From Linnemannia schmuckeri (Eukaryota; Mortierellomycota; Mortierellomycetes; Mortierellales; Mortierellaceae), in the NCBI GenBank assembly GCA_029449235.1, contig JANATG010000006.1, positions 372,001 through 436,000 of the forward strand: DNA of 64,000 nt, written 5' to 3'. The notes under the pieces are model-generated. The model saw nothing but the letters and a program-made list of their open reading frames with translations, had not been told where the DNA came from and made no database searches. A program made the translations under genes and the position numbers. This document shows positions 33,389 to 43,806 of this stretch, in pieces; position 1 is the first letter of the stretch, and the number at the start of each line of letters is the position of its first letter.

Positions 33389-36004
33389 ATGAAGCTCTTC
33401 TCACTCGTCGCAGCCGTCGCCCTGGCCTCTGTCGCCACTGTCTCCGCCCACCGCTCCCACGTCCAGCCCTTCGGCCCCGACCTGGCCCACCAAGAATACT
33501 ACGCCTCCTCTTCCTCCTCATCCTTCGCACCCTCCGCCCCTTTCTTTAGGGGTTCCGCCTCAAATCCCGCAAAGGTCGCCACCGACTTCGTCGAACAACG
33601 CCTGACTTCGTCTGACTACATCGTCAAGAACGCCTATACTTCCAAGCATAATGGAGTCACGCATGTGTACTTCCGTCAGGTTGTTGATGGACTTGAGGTG
33701 GTGAATGGAGACATTAACGTCAACGTTGACAAGGATGGTCAGGTCATTTCGTTCGGAAACTCGTTCTACAAGGGTGACAAGTTGCATAACAACGGGTGCA
33801 AGGGTGGGCGCAGGTATGGAAAGCGGGACCTGTCGTTCGGAACGATCAAGCAATGGATTCGACAGGAGACGGAGGAGTTTGTGGAGGAGGGAAGGCAGTT
33901 GTCTTTTGGACGCTGGGGTCGTCGTCCCCACCATGAGGTAAGCCTTTTTACTTGTCTTTATTTTTTCTGTGTATCTGTTTTAGCTATGTGTGTGCACCCC
34001 AACAAAAGAGAACAAAAGAACCACGGGGGGATGCAGTAATAAGAAGGAACAGGAAAGGAACGGTCCCAAGCCCAACCAAAAGGAGTTCGCTAAATGAGCT
34101 GTGTGTTTACCAAGAAGTATTCAGACAAATGGTAAAAAAGGGTGACAAGGGTATCAAGGAGCAACAATGAAAAGAAGAAATGATGAGCCATGTGAACCAT
34201 ATGACGACAAAGGGGGTCGAATCGGGACCTTATTTGGATGGGCGGGGTGATGACTCGTTCAGTCATAGGCTGGGACTAGATTGGATCGATACACCACGAC
34301 ACTTTGTGGGGGCACAGCACCGGTGATTGGCTAGAAACCGATGGGACGAGACTTGAAAGAACCATACAGTACTACATACCATTCCATCCTCAACAGACAG
34401 CTAGTCAGCTGTTGTCGTTATTGTTGCTTAGCATGAAACTAATCTTCAGTATTTAATTCTTATAGCGCAAGCCCGAGCAGCCTGCCAAGCCTGAGGGTGT
34501 CGTCTCCCCTCAGGATGCCCTCGCCTCGTTCGCACGATTCCTTAACGTCGAGATCCCTCGCCCCGAGGACATGGACATTGTCGCCACTACCTCCTTCCGC
34601 GCCGACAAGGCCGATGTCATTATGACTAACTGCCCCCTTACCGCCAGCGGTGAGGTCCCCGTCACCCAGGCCTACATCCAGACCTCCGACGGTGAGCTCA
34701 GACTCGTCTACGACTTCAAGGTTGAGATGAAGGACACTGACAACTGGTTCCACACCCAGGTCGACGCCGAGACCGGCAAGGTCCTCCAAATCATCGACTG
34801 GGTCTCGGACGCCACCTTCAACGTCTTCCCCATGGGTATCAACGATCCCGAGGAGGGCAAGCGCAAGTTGGTCAAGGACCCTCACCACATCCCCGCCTCG
34901 CCCCTTGGATGGAACCGTCAGTCGCAGAACAAGAACTTTACGACTACCATCGGAAACAACGTCTTTGCTGGAGAGAACCGCAGGAACGGAAATGACTGGG
35001 AGAACAACCCCAAGCCCGAGGCCAAGATCGGCAAGGATGGCGAGTTGATTTTTGATTTCCCCATTGACTTTGACAAGGAGCCCTCGACCTACATCGATGC
35101 CGCTGTGACCAACCTGTTCTACTGGAACAACCAAGTCCACGATGTCTTCCACCACTACGGTTTCGATGAGGAGTCGGGCAACTTCCAGGAGAACAACTTT
35201 GGAAAGGGAGGTCTGGGCAACGATGCCGTCATTGCCAACGCTCAGGATGGTTCTGGATACAACAACGCCAACTTTGCCACGCCTCCCGATGGTCAGCGCG
35301 GTCAGATGCGCATGTACGTCTGGGATATCACTGACCCCATGCGCGATGGAGATCTGGAGTCGGGCATCATCATCCACGAGTACGCTCACGGTATCTCGAC
35401 CCGCTTGACCGGAGGACCCGCCAACTCTGGATGCCTTGGTTGGGGAGAAGCTGGTGGTATGGGAGAGGGATGGGGTGATTTCTTTGCGACCATGTTCCGT
35501 CAGAAGCCCGAGCACAACTATACGTCCGAGTTCACGATGGGAGCCTACTCTGCCAGTGGCAACGGTATCCGTCGCTTCCCCTACTCGACTTCGCTCGAGA
35601 CCAATCCCGAAACATTCAAGATCATGGACCAGTCGCAATACTGGGGCGTCCACGCCAAGGGTGAGGTCTGGGCCGGTATGTTGTACGAAGTTTACCGTAA
35701 CCTGAACTTGCGCCTGCCCTTTACCGAGGACTGGTACACCAACGATAAGACCAAGTATGCCAACACGCTTGTGTTGCAGTTGGTCGTCGATGGATTGAAG
35801 TTGCAGCCCTGCATGCCCTCGTTCATCCAGGCCCGTGACGCCATCCTCCAGGCCGAGAAGTTGTTGACTGACGGAGAGTACCAGTGCGATATCTGGAAGG
35901 CTTTCACTAAGCGTGGCTTGGGCCCCAAGGCCAAGGTCATTGGTGCCAACTTCCCCTTCGGCACCATCCGTACCGAGAGCTTTGACCTCCCCAAGAACTG
36001 TTAA
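33389..36004 (+). CDS. Secreted metallopeptidase, fungalysin family (M36)
   Basis: There are two exons, 33389-33937 and 34466-36004 (intron 528 bp, phase 0), giving 695 residues. The signal peptide is MKLFSLVAAVALASVATVSA. A propeptide of FTP/PepSY type follows (FVEQRLTSSDYIVKNAYTSK, VNGDINVNVDKDGQVISFGN), then the mature catalytic domain with the zinc-binding HEYAHG (HExxH) and the downstream GMGEGWGDFFA glutamate motif. The Ser-rich stretch after HQEYYAS and the dibasic YGKRDLSFG are probable propeptide features. The family degrades extracellular proteins at neutral pH. Codon use is strongly C-ending in exon 2, typical of a highly expressed gene; this is also why a long antisense frame exists there. 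The intron is long compared with most others in the window. Confidence 0.95.
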
Positions 36005-36234
36005 ATTCTCTCTCTTTTGATACCTCTCTTTTGTGATATACTTTCTTTCTTTATGTAGCCGCTAAGAAATAGCGAGTTTTTCCTCATTTTGTTATTATCC
36101 TTCTCTCCTCTTTTCCTTCTGTGCCTATCTTATTGCACATTGATGATCTCTGTATTTTACTTTCTCTCAATGCCTTTATTCAAACCCAAATATAAACTCG
36201 TTTTAACGAGGATAAAAAAAAAATAATCATGGGC
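36005..36234. other. 3' region of the fungalysin gene
   Basis: This is T/C-rich downstream sequence with no gene. Confidence 0.4.
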
Positions 36235-36543
36235 CGTGTACTAATGTTGCTCCTGCTGTTGCCGTTGCACCTGTCGTTAAAGATATTTGACACCGTTCCT
36301 GGTGCTGATGGCACTTCAGGTCATCATCATGACCCTTGACTGCGCCGCCACCCAACATTGGAACATCTTAGACTACGAATCACAACAGTCCATGATGACC
36401 ACCTCAGTCTCTGCCGCGCTCTTTCGACTCCTCTCAAACTCGAATAGCGCCACGCATCAGTCGCAGCACATCAACATCGACCTAGACATGTTCACCATTG
36501 AACAATAGGCGGACAAGGTTGCCAGAGAGCGGGCCATAGATTT
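36235..36543 (-). pseudogene. Relic of a third F-box/WD40 gene copy
   Basis: On the minus strand the segment reads SRSMLMCCD, stop, CVALFEFERSRKSAAETEVV, then IMDCC. This aligns with SGSMLICTLCDGRVALFEFG and KSAAETEVVVMPEDW of the intact F-box/WD40 genes (5190-5445 region). At 36512-36543 the sequence reads IYGPLSGNLVR, matching IWDALSGTLLR about 520 bases further upstream in the intact gene, so an internal deletion has joined the two parts. In-frame stops and length changes make it non-functional. It is much more diverged than the two arms of the large inverted repeat, so it is an older duplicate. It lies head to head with the intact SSP gene at 36778. Confidence 0.75.
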
Positions 36544-36656
36544 ACACACACACATACGCATTCCTGGCATTATACGAAATCCACTTGTCTTATCTTTCTC
36601 CTATTTCTGTTATCCCCTTTCTGTCTTTTTTTTTTTGTACTCTTATTTTTTTATTG

Positions 36657-36664
36657 TATAAAAG
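36657..36664 (+). promoter_or_regulatory. TATA box of the intact SSP gene
   Basis: TATAAAAG lies 121 bases upstream of the ATG, in the same relative position as the TATA box of the SSP at 4008. Confidence 0.6.
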
Positions 36665-36777
36665 CGCAAGTCCATTCTCCCTTCTTTCTATTTTTTTTTG
36701 TACATCACACACAATCTTTCACCTTCAAACACCCTTTCAACAAAACACACCTTCCCACACCGTCCCATCCCTCAACC

Positions 36778-37047
36778 ATGACCAAGTCCACTTTTCTCGC
36801 CATCTTGACCGCCGTCGTCCTCTTCCTGGCCTTGTCATTCTCGGTTGTTCAAGCCGCCCCAGTCTCCACCTACTCCATCCACGACCTAGTCGCCGCTGTC
36901 AAGCGTGACTTGACATTGCTCGCGACTTCCGCCCCTTTCGATTTCGTCCCCGCGGCCATTAACAAAGGAGTTTCCCTGGACATCGTTAGGGATATCATCG
37001 CCTCACTCCAATATTCTCACATAGATACCAAAATTGTGAATATATAA
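36778..37047 (+). CDS. Small secreted protein, intact copy (SSP family member 2)
   Basis: This is a single exon of 89 codons ending TAA. The signal peptide is MTKSTFLAILTAVVLFLALS (continuing FSVVQA, likely cleavage before APVS). A short mature protein follows with a dibasic VKRD at about residues 42-45 in the same relative place as AKRD in the SSP at 4008. There are no cysteines and none of the 27-residue repeats of its relative. The function is unknown; secreted and possibly Kex2-processed by inference. The leader between TATA box and ATG aligns with that of the 4008 gene. The left-arm copy of this gene is broken by a stop at codon 25. Confidence 0.75.
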   Translation: MTKSTFLAILTAVVLFLALSFSVVQAAPVSTYSIHDLVAAVKRDLTLLATSAPFDFVPAAINKGVSLDIVRDIIASLQYSHIDTKIVNI

Positions 37048-37709
37048 ACCGATCAATAGATTGCCGGCAACGTCTGAGATGATGTGAATGAGGCCACAGC
37101 GACCGCTGGTGGCGCGTGATCAGAGGCTGCTCCTTCAGAAGAACAAGAAAAAAAATGTGCATCACCGCTAAAGATGAGGGAGGGCGTGTTCCTGGACAAG
37201 CTCCATCGCGCGGTCTTTTAGAGAACCAGTCAAACAAAAACTCCTCTGCTAATGAATTTAGAACCGGGTCCTCCAGTGTCGCTATATTTCTTCTTACGAC
37301 TATTATTCTTTTCTTATTTTCCTCTCAAGCCATATTGTCCTTCTCCAACATCTAGAGCATGGTGAGTGTACCCCTGCTTGTTTTCTAATCTAGAACCTTA
37401 GGAGAGAGAGAGCATAAATACAAGGAGTAAAAAACTACACAGAGACAAAAATAATGAGGTTGTTGAATAATGAGATTGTTGAATAATGAGTGCTTTGATC
37501 AGTGGATTTTGAGATGATTTGACATAACCGATAAGGTACTCATTCTTGAAGGGAAGACATGGGCAGAGGCTACTTCTACTTTTGCAACGTTTTCCCCTTT
37601 CCTTCCTTCTTTTTTCGTTGTTTATTTCTCCTTTCCACACAACTCACCTACCTAACCTGTCACCCTTCTCACGAATAGGCACCCCTCTTTACGCACACAT
37701 TAATCACCT

Positions 37710-40188
37710 ATGGCTCACCATCATCCCCTTGCGCATACACCACCGCCACCACAGCCAAGAGTAACACAGCTACCAACAGAAGTACTCCTCGAGATCTTTC
37801 TCTGTGTCACCCACCTCCACCCAACTCCAGCTACCCTGCACAAGCTCACGGCCGTCAACCGGGAATGGAGATCGGTTTTCAAGACCTACGAAGGGATCCT
37901 CTGGCGGACCGCTACCCTCTCTGCCTTCCCCGGCGCCTGCTTCTCCTCCACTTGCTCAGTAAGCGACTCGACAGAGACCGAGTATTGGCGAGAGACGCTT
38001 CTGATCCATTGGGGGTGGGCCTCAAGGAAGGCTCACACGACTGTTGTTGTTGTCCCTGGCGATCCATCATCGCCCCCACTTCCTGTTCCGTCGTCGTCGG
38101 ATTCTGCCGAAGACATGGGTTTGGAGTCGGCCGCTGTGACCAACAATGGTTCGGTGGTTATGTCGATCCAGGAGGCAGCGTCGCTTATTGTCCAAGCGGC
38201 CGGTTCAAGTTTGACGCTACATGGGCACCATCACAACCACCATCAGCACCATCATGTCCATGACCATCACTTGTTAATGGACCAACAACATCATCAGCAG
38301 CCGTCTCTGAATCCAATGCATCGCGGCGATTTGCCAACTACTACTTCTGATACTGATGCCCACGGTCACCAACAGCAACAGCAGCAACCTGGCGCATGCA
38401 CCACTACCAGCTCACCAAAGACCTTTCCTCTCCTCCTCCCTTCAGACATAAACGAGACAGAGATCCTGAGCTGCAGTCTTTGCACATACTCAGACATCTG
38501 CCTCATCCCTCAGGCCAGGATCTGTGTTCGGACATACCGTACTCGCACGGGAGGGCCGTTGATGCAGGTTCTTGATTGGTCGATGCAGCATTCTATTAAT
38601 TTGGGGCCTCGTCGTCGCCGTGATGCCGAGGGAGAGCAGAGTGATGAAGAGACTGAGATCGAAGTGGAGGTCATGGAGGAGGAGGAGGAAGAGGAAGAAG
38701 AGGAAGAAGAGGAAGAAGAGGAAGGACATCAGGGTTTGATCTCGGGGATGGCTGTGAATGACGAAGGGACACTACTCGTGAGTTGCTCGATTGATGGCAC
38801 CGTGCGAGTATGGGATGTGTTGGTGGCGGAGTTTGGTGGTGATGCCGGTCAGCGAGATTCGAGGGACAAGGATACTGCTACCGCTTCTGCCGCGGGATTG
38901 GGGTTCTTGGAGAAGGTGGATGCGTTCGGGTGTCCTGTCCAGCCGCGGAGGTTGCTCACTGGCCATGTTGGCTGGGTCAATGGTAGGTATTCTCTATCTG
39001 TTCTTTTCATATCGAACGTTCGACAATGCAAAGAAGAGAAAAAAAGAGAAAAAAAAGCGCTGTCAAAGAGAGTTTTGCTTGTCTATTAACAAAAGCCCGT
39101 CTCTTTTTCTCCTGTGCACCTCTTTTCTCTCCTTCACTCCTTCTTTTCAATTAGCTGTCGCGATTGAGGACACTACGGTGGTCAGTGGTGGATCAGATCA
39201 CACAGTCCGCATCTGGGACGCCCTCTCCGGCACACTCCTCCGCATCATCTCCGACCTCTTCACCACCCGCGACCTCGACCTCGGAGTCTTTACCGTCGCC
39301 ATCCACAAGTCTCTCTTCTCCCCTTCCTCCGCCTCCGCAACCACCACTACTACCACTGCCAGTGAATCGACCATCATCGCCGTCGGATCTGTGATCGAGG
39401 GGTACCAGCTCTTTTCTCTGTCAACAGGGGACTTGATCATGGAGTTGGATGAGCCATTGACGTCGCGCCAGCATAACCAGTTCGAGACTGAGTCCTACCA
39501 GCTGTACGCGGCCAAGGTGGAAATGACCGAGACGGTGGTAGTGACGAATTCGAAATTGAGGGGGATGTTGTGTGTGTGGTGTCGATGGACGGGGGAGTTG
39601 TTGTATCGGATTCGTGTTTGTCCCCCTCTGAGTGAAAGTGGTCAGGGTGTGGAGAAGCAGAGGAAGCGGAGGATGGTGAGCTGTAGTCCGAGCGAGTCTA
39701 GTCGCATCGCTTCGAGACCGATACAACAGGCTCAAGGCCAAGAGCAGGAGGAGGAGGAGGAAGAGACGATCCATACGTTCAAGATCAGCAAGTCTGGGTC
39801 GATGCTGATATGCACCCTTTGCGACGGGCGAGTTGCATTGTTCGAGTTTGGGAGCAGTTGGAAGAGCGCAGCAGAGACGGAGGTGGTGGTCATGCCGGAG
39901 GACTGGTATGATGCACGATCTTTGGCTGTTTCAGAGTTTGGTGGCGTGGCAGTTGTTGGCGAAGAGGATGTTGATCAGCAGCAGCACACCGAGCACTACC
40001 AGGAACCGTATCAAACACCTCCATCACTACCAGCAGTAGCAGGAGTAGCGGGAGCAATAGTAGTCCAAGAGGAAGCGGAACAAACACAAGTGCTAGAAGG
40101 GGATGGGGGCCATGGCTGTGGTGGAGGTGCGTTGGCTTGGATCTGGTCTCGCAACCGATATGGCGACCAGCGAACTGTCCTGGTATAG
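37710..40188 (+). CDS. F-box/WD40 repeat protein, copy B
   Basis: There are two exons, 37710-38982 and 39155-40188, with a 172-bp intron identical to that of copy A, giving 768 residues. The domain order is as in copy A: N-terminal F-box, His-rich region (about 38220-38300), Glu tract (38674-38725, six codons shorter than copy A), and WD40 repeats with SIDGTVRVWDV and SDHTVRIWDAL. Visible amino-acid differences from copy A are Val for Ile in FTVAIHKSL and Thr for Ala near the C-terminus. It is predicted to be an SCF substrate receptor. It follows the intact SSP gene on the same strand with 662 bases between. Confidence 0.88.
38674..38725 (+). repeat. GAA/GAG microsatellite inside F-box/WD40 copy B
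   Basis: Iterated GAGGAAGAA codons encode poly-Glu; the tract is 18 bp shorter than in copy A and keeps the frame. Confidence 0.9.
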
Positions 40189-40453
40189 ATTTTTTTTTTA
40201 CAGTAAAAAGAAAAATTGCACATTCGATATGTTCTTGACTAGGGTTGCAATTCAGCTACTCCTTTTTATTTAGGACTCTATCGAGTTCTAAATCAAAGTA
40301 CAAAAAGAGGCGCGCACATATTATTCCATGCTAAATGATGGAGAAGGGAAATTAAGAAACAAAGAAATATGGAGTAAAAAAAGTGGAAAAGAGGAAACGG
40401 GGGTTGTCTATTGATTTCCTAATGGACGACGGGCGTTAATTAAATTATCCAGG

Positions 40454-40949
40454 AATGCCTTTTTCATCACACAAAGAGAGAAGAAAAAAACTCAAGAGAT
40501 GCAGACTCCAACAGGACAAACCTCTAACTGTTTTTACTCATTAATCAGTTCATGGTCCCTAGGATAGGGAAAGACGAACCAATGGTTCACGGACAAGACA
40601 TAAACCGTCGTGAAAAGGAGCAATTAAAATGAAGCAAGTAGCTGTGGAGAATTGTGCATAAAAAATGTGACAAGAGTGATGGCCTTGATAAATATCTGTT
40701 TATTTGTTGTTGCGCGTTCAGGTTGCCAATGAAAGACTGTCCCAGAGATCAGTCCAGTAATAACTTTGGGCTGCGGTGATTTGATCTCGCTCCGAAGTCT
40801 GTTAGACCGTGCCCCTACCCCCATGATCAGGACCATCAATACTCCATGGAGTGTCTTTGGCTGGTTCGCAGGGAGTGTTTTAGTCGAGCACCCGTTCTAT
40901 CACTTCTATATAACCCTTGAGGACTTCATAGTTTATTTGATCTCTGATA
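40454..40949. other. Spacer outside the right arm
   Basis: No gene is recognised. A minus-strand open stretch (40624-40839) may be decayed 3' sequence of the broken SSP gene next to it, but no homology to intact SSPs can be seen. Confidence 0.4.
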
Positions 40950-41084
40950 GCTTGGTTAAGCGTGCAAAAAAATGGATGGTGGAGGCAAGGGCGCCGCTTG
41001 GATCGCCGCTCAAAGGACTAGGAGAACCAATGCGGCGGTGATGAGGAAAGCGGTGGACCTGCAGATCGAAACGGACTTGGTCAT
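40950..41084 (-). pseudogene. Broken small secreted protein gene (SSP family, right flank)
   Basis: From the ATG at 41084 the minus strand reads MTKSVSICRSTAFLITAALV and LLVL, then TGA at codon 25 (41012-41010), then AAIQAAPLPPPSIF and further stops. MTKS, STAFLITA and the QAAP signal-peptide end match the SSP genes at 4008 (MTKSTFLITLTAV...VQAAPVS) and 36778. It holds the place, relative to F-box/WD40 copy B, that the intact 4008 gene holds relative to copy A, so it is probably the diverged, dead counterpart of that gene. Confidence 0.65.
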
Positions 41085-41786
41085 GACTTGAGGGCTGGAT
41101 GGAGAAAGAAGTGGAGGTGGTATTGATGGAGAGGTTTGAGGGAAATGGTTGATGTGATGAGAAAGAGGATAAGAAGAATACGAAAAGGCTAAAGGAGCGA
41201 CTTTGACGAATAATTTATTCACACGCGAACGTAGTCTATAACGGAGGTATTTCTCACATTTTCAAAGAGAGAAAGCGTTAGGAGGAGAGCAGCAAGGAGA
41301 GTTGGAAAGGGTCATTAAGATTTTTGACAGCGATTAGGAAGAGTTAAAGGGAGCATTGGGACAGCAGGACTACAACCTCATCTCTCATTTTCAGTGCCTC
41401 TCTCTCTCTTTATTTTCTTTTTCTTTTTCTTTTTTTTTTGTATTCTATTGTTCCCACCCCACAAGATTTTTCTGGAAACCAAGCGAACGCGCAATCGCCA
41501 AAAGGGAAAGAATAAGGAAAGCCTTTCTGAAAAAAAATTTGGTTGTTGTCCCCATCTCACCAGCATGAGTTTGCACCTGCACCTTCGAACAATTGACCTC
41601 TTGGAAAGAGTGGATGTCTGTCGTTCAAGGAAAGACAGACCATTGGTTGGTCTTGTGATGAAACCATGATGTTACAATGTTTTGAATGGATGTCGTTTAA
41701 TTTAAATGCTGGGTAAAGAAGATGCTTTTGGGATGGAAGAGGAGTATAATGTCGATTCACGAGCTCATTTTCTAGGGTGGCTTATT
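41085..41786. other. Spacer downstream of the bestrophin-like gene
   Basis: No gene is recognised. A T-rich tract lies at about 41405-41440. Confidence 0.45.
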
Positions 41787-43806
41787 CTAGACAGAAACGC
41801 GGCTCTGCTTCTCGCTAGACGAAGAGAGGACCTTTCTCAAAGACTCTCCAGGGGTATGGAAGCGGATGGTAGGGGTTGTAGGAGAAGTAGGCGATGCAGG
41901 TGGTGCTGCTACCTTTTGATTACCGCTAACAGAGCGAGAGTACTGTAGCTGAACAGACTTGCGAGCCTGTGCACGTTCACCAGCACCATAGTGAGGGTTC
42001 TCGGCCTCCATCATGGCATGGACTTCATCCAACGAAAGAGCGGAGAGTTCCTTGGCCGAGAGACTGGATTGGGCAAGAGGGTAGTTGTTCTCGGAAAAGA
42101 TCCAGTCCGCGGGGACGGGAGCACGGGTAGCGACCATGGAGTCGACCTCGGCTTGGATGACCTTGCAGAAATCGTCCAGGGGAAGATCGTTGTAGTCGTC
42201 GTTGAAGGGGTTCTCAATCTCATATCCGATGCCCAAGATTCCAAGGAGCGTAAAGGCAGCGAGCATGGTGGCGGGAATCATCAACTCCTTCATGTTGGAA
42301 ACGAGCTGGAAGGGGAGGGCGAGAAGATAGATCCAGGTGGCGTGGTGGAGATGAATCGAGTAGGCCAAGGGGATGGGGGTACGGAGAATACGTTCGAATC
42401 CAGTGAGACAGTCGATCATCGAGACAAGGGCGTTGTTCATCATGGTCAAGGTGGCAGGGTCAACGTTGCCCTTGTTGCTACAAGCCTTAATGTAACTTCC
42501 GATGTAGTATGAAAGCTCCACAGGGATGTTGGTAGGCGTCAAAAAGTCGAAAGCCAGAGCCTGAGCACGGGATTGACGGCGAGCCCGAGCACCTCCAAAG
42601 GTTCCACTAGGACGGCCAACGTTGGTTGGAGAGCTTGACAATTGCGAGGTCTGTGGTTGCTGCTGCTGAGCCTGTGGTGGTTGAGGGGTGAGGGACTCGA
42701 GAGGTGTGGTAGGGATGTCCATGCGCCAATCCATTGGTTCGACAGAGGTGGGGATGGAGTATTTGGGGATGTGAGTGAGGAGGTCGACCATGTCTTCGTA
42801 ATCATAACCGTATTCCTCGCGGAGGTAGTGCTTGGTGGCAAAGGCAAAGGCGACGAGGAGGTTGATGGCGGATTTTTTCTCAAGTAAGTCCCTTGTCTCG
42901 GTCTCGGCAACGCAGACCCAGATTCCACGGGTGAGGTTGCGGATACACAGAGTCATCTGCGACCACAGACGGCGACCCTCCCAGTAACGGTCGTAGGCTA
43001 TTTAGTTTTTTTTTTGTTCGTTATCGGGAGATGAAAAAAAGTGCTGTTAATATCAAAAAACATCACACGAGTACATGACCCGCACTAGTGGAGTAGGGAA
43101 AGTGGCTATTCATATCGGAAAATGAATTCAAAGGTGAGAGAAGCGGATAAACTGGTGCATCTGTTTGTCGTTGGGGGATGGTAACACAACCATTTCCACA
43201 GAAGCGCAAAATTAAAAGAAACACAAAATGCATGCTTCGTTTTTTTCTTAAAGGTGCATGAACACAAAGGTGGACTGAGCGTCGAGGGATTGATGCCATT
43301 GAAAGTAAAAGACGGCTTACCGGTGTTGGTGCGGAAGACAAGGAGGAGAGAGACGACCATGCCCATGACTGAGACAAGGTTCTAAATAAAGCAATTGGTA
43401 GTTCAGGAACAAATCAAACCGTTAGAAATCATCAGCTCAGACTCAGGGCCGGAAAAGGGTAGTGAGGGGAAGGGATCAATCAAAACAGAAACAGTGATCG
43501 GGGCTGAAACCATCAATACTAGACTTGTTCCGGAACAAGAGTAGACGATGGTGAAGGACACACACAAGCGTAGAGTAGTAGTGAAAGGGACAATGCTTCT
43601 TCGAGGTAAAGATAAGTCTCTAGTGAATTTACCAGAGTATAGGCCATCTTCCAATCAGAGTACTTGCTGATCAGGAAGACAATAGTCGAGTAAATGCCGA
43701 CAAGGAGGACGTGCCACCAAATCTGGAGGATAACTGTGCCCTTGAGACGCAACATCATGCGCCACTTGGCGTTGACATAGACCGTAGTTCCGTACTTGCG
43801 AGCCAT
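41787..43806 (-). CDS. Bestrophin-like anion channel (UPF0187/RFP-TM family)
   Basis: There are three exons, 43806-43633, 43381-43321 and 42997-41787, giving 481 residues. The N-terminus VYVNAKWRMMLRLKGTVILQ is followed by membrane segments (WWHVLLVGIYSTIVFLISKY; VSVMGMVVSLLLVF) and the family signature FRTNTAYDRYWEGRRLW, with the Ala codon split by the second intron. Later parts include a Gln/Pro-rich insert (about 42610-42700), a second membrane region (IHLHHATWIYLLALPFQLVS, MLAAFTLLGILGIGYEIENP with NPF followed by DxxDLPLDDFC), and a Ser/Pro-rich cytosolic tail. IENPFNDDYNDLPLDDFC resembles the acidic cluster that binds Ca2+ in bestrophins. It is predicted to conduct anions across plasma or organelle membranes; ion selectivity cannot be read from sequence. 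Confidence 0.85.

Larger units (their letters stand above)
36771..40453. repeat. Right arm of large inverted repeat (about 3.7 kb)
   Basis: This is the reverse complement of 4759-8458 at near identity. It carries the intact SSP gene, the shared 0.66-kb spacer and F-box/WD40 copy B. Its length is 3683 versus 3700; the difference is almost entirely the 18-bp microsatellite step. Confidence 0.95.

Noticed and set aside
33938..34465. Possible separate gene in the 528-bp fungalysin intron
   Set aside because: No coding frame or RNA motif is visible; the splice sites join in phase and the flanking protein is continuous.
34460..35653. 397-codon open frame on the minus strand
   Set aside because: It is antisense to the fungalysin catalytic domain; strongly biased C-ending codons remove stops from the complementary frame. 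There is no start context or homology.
37398..37640. 80-codon frame present in both arms (also 7589-7831)
   Set aside because: It lies upstream of the F-box/WD40 genes, has low-complexity translation and no independent evidence.
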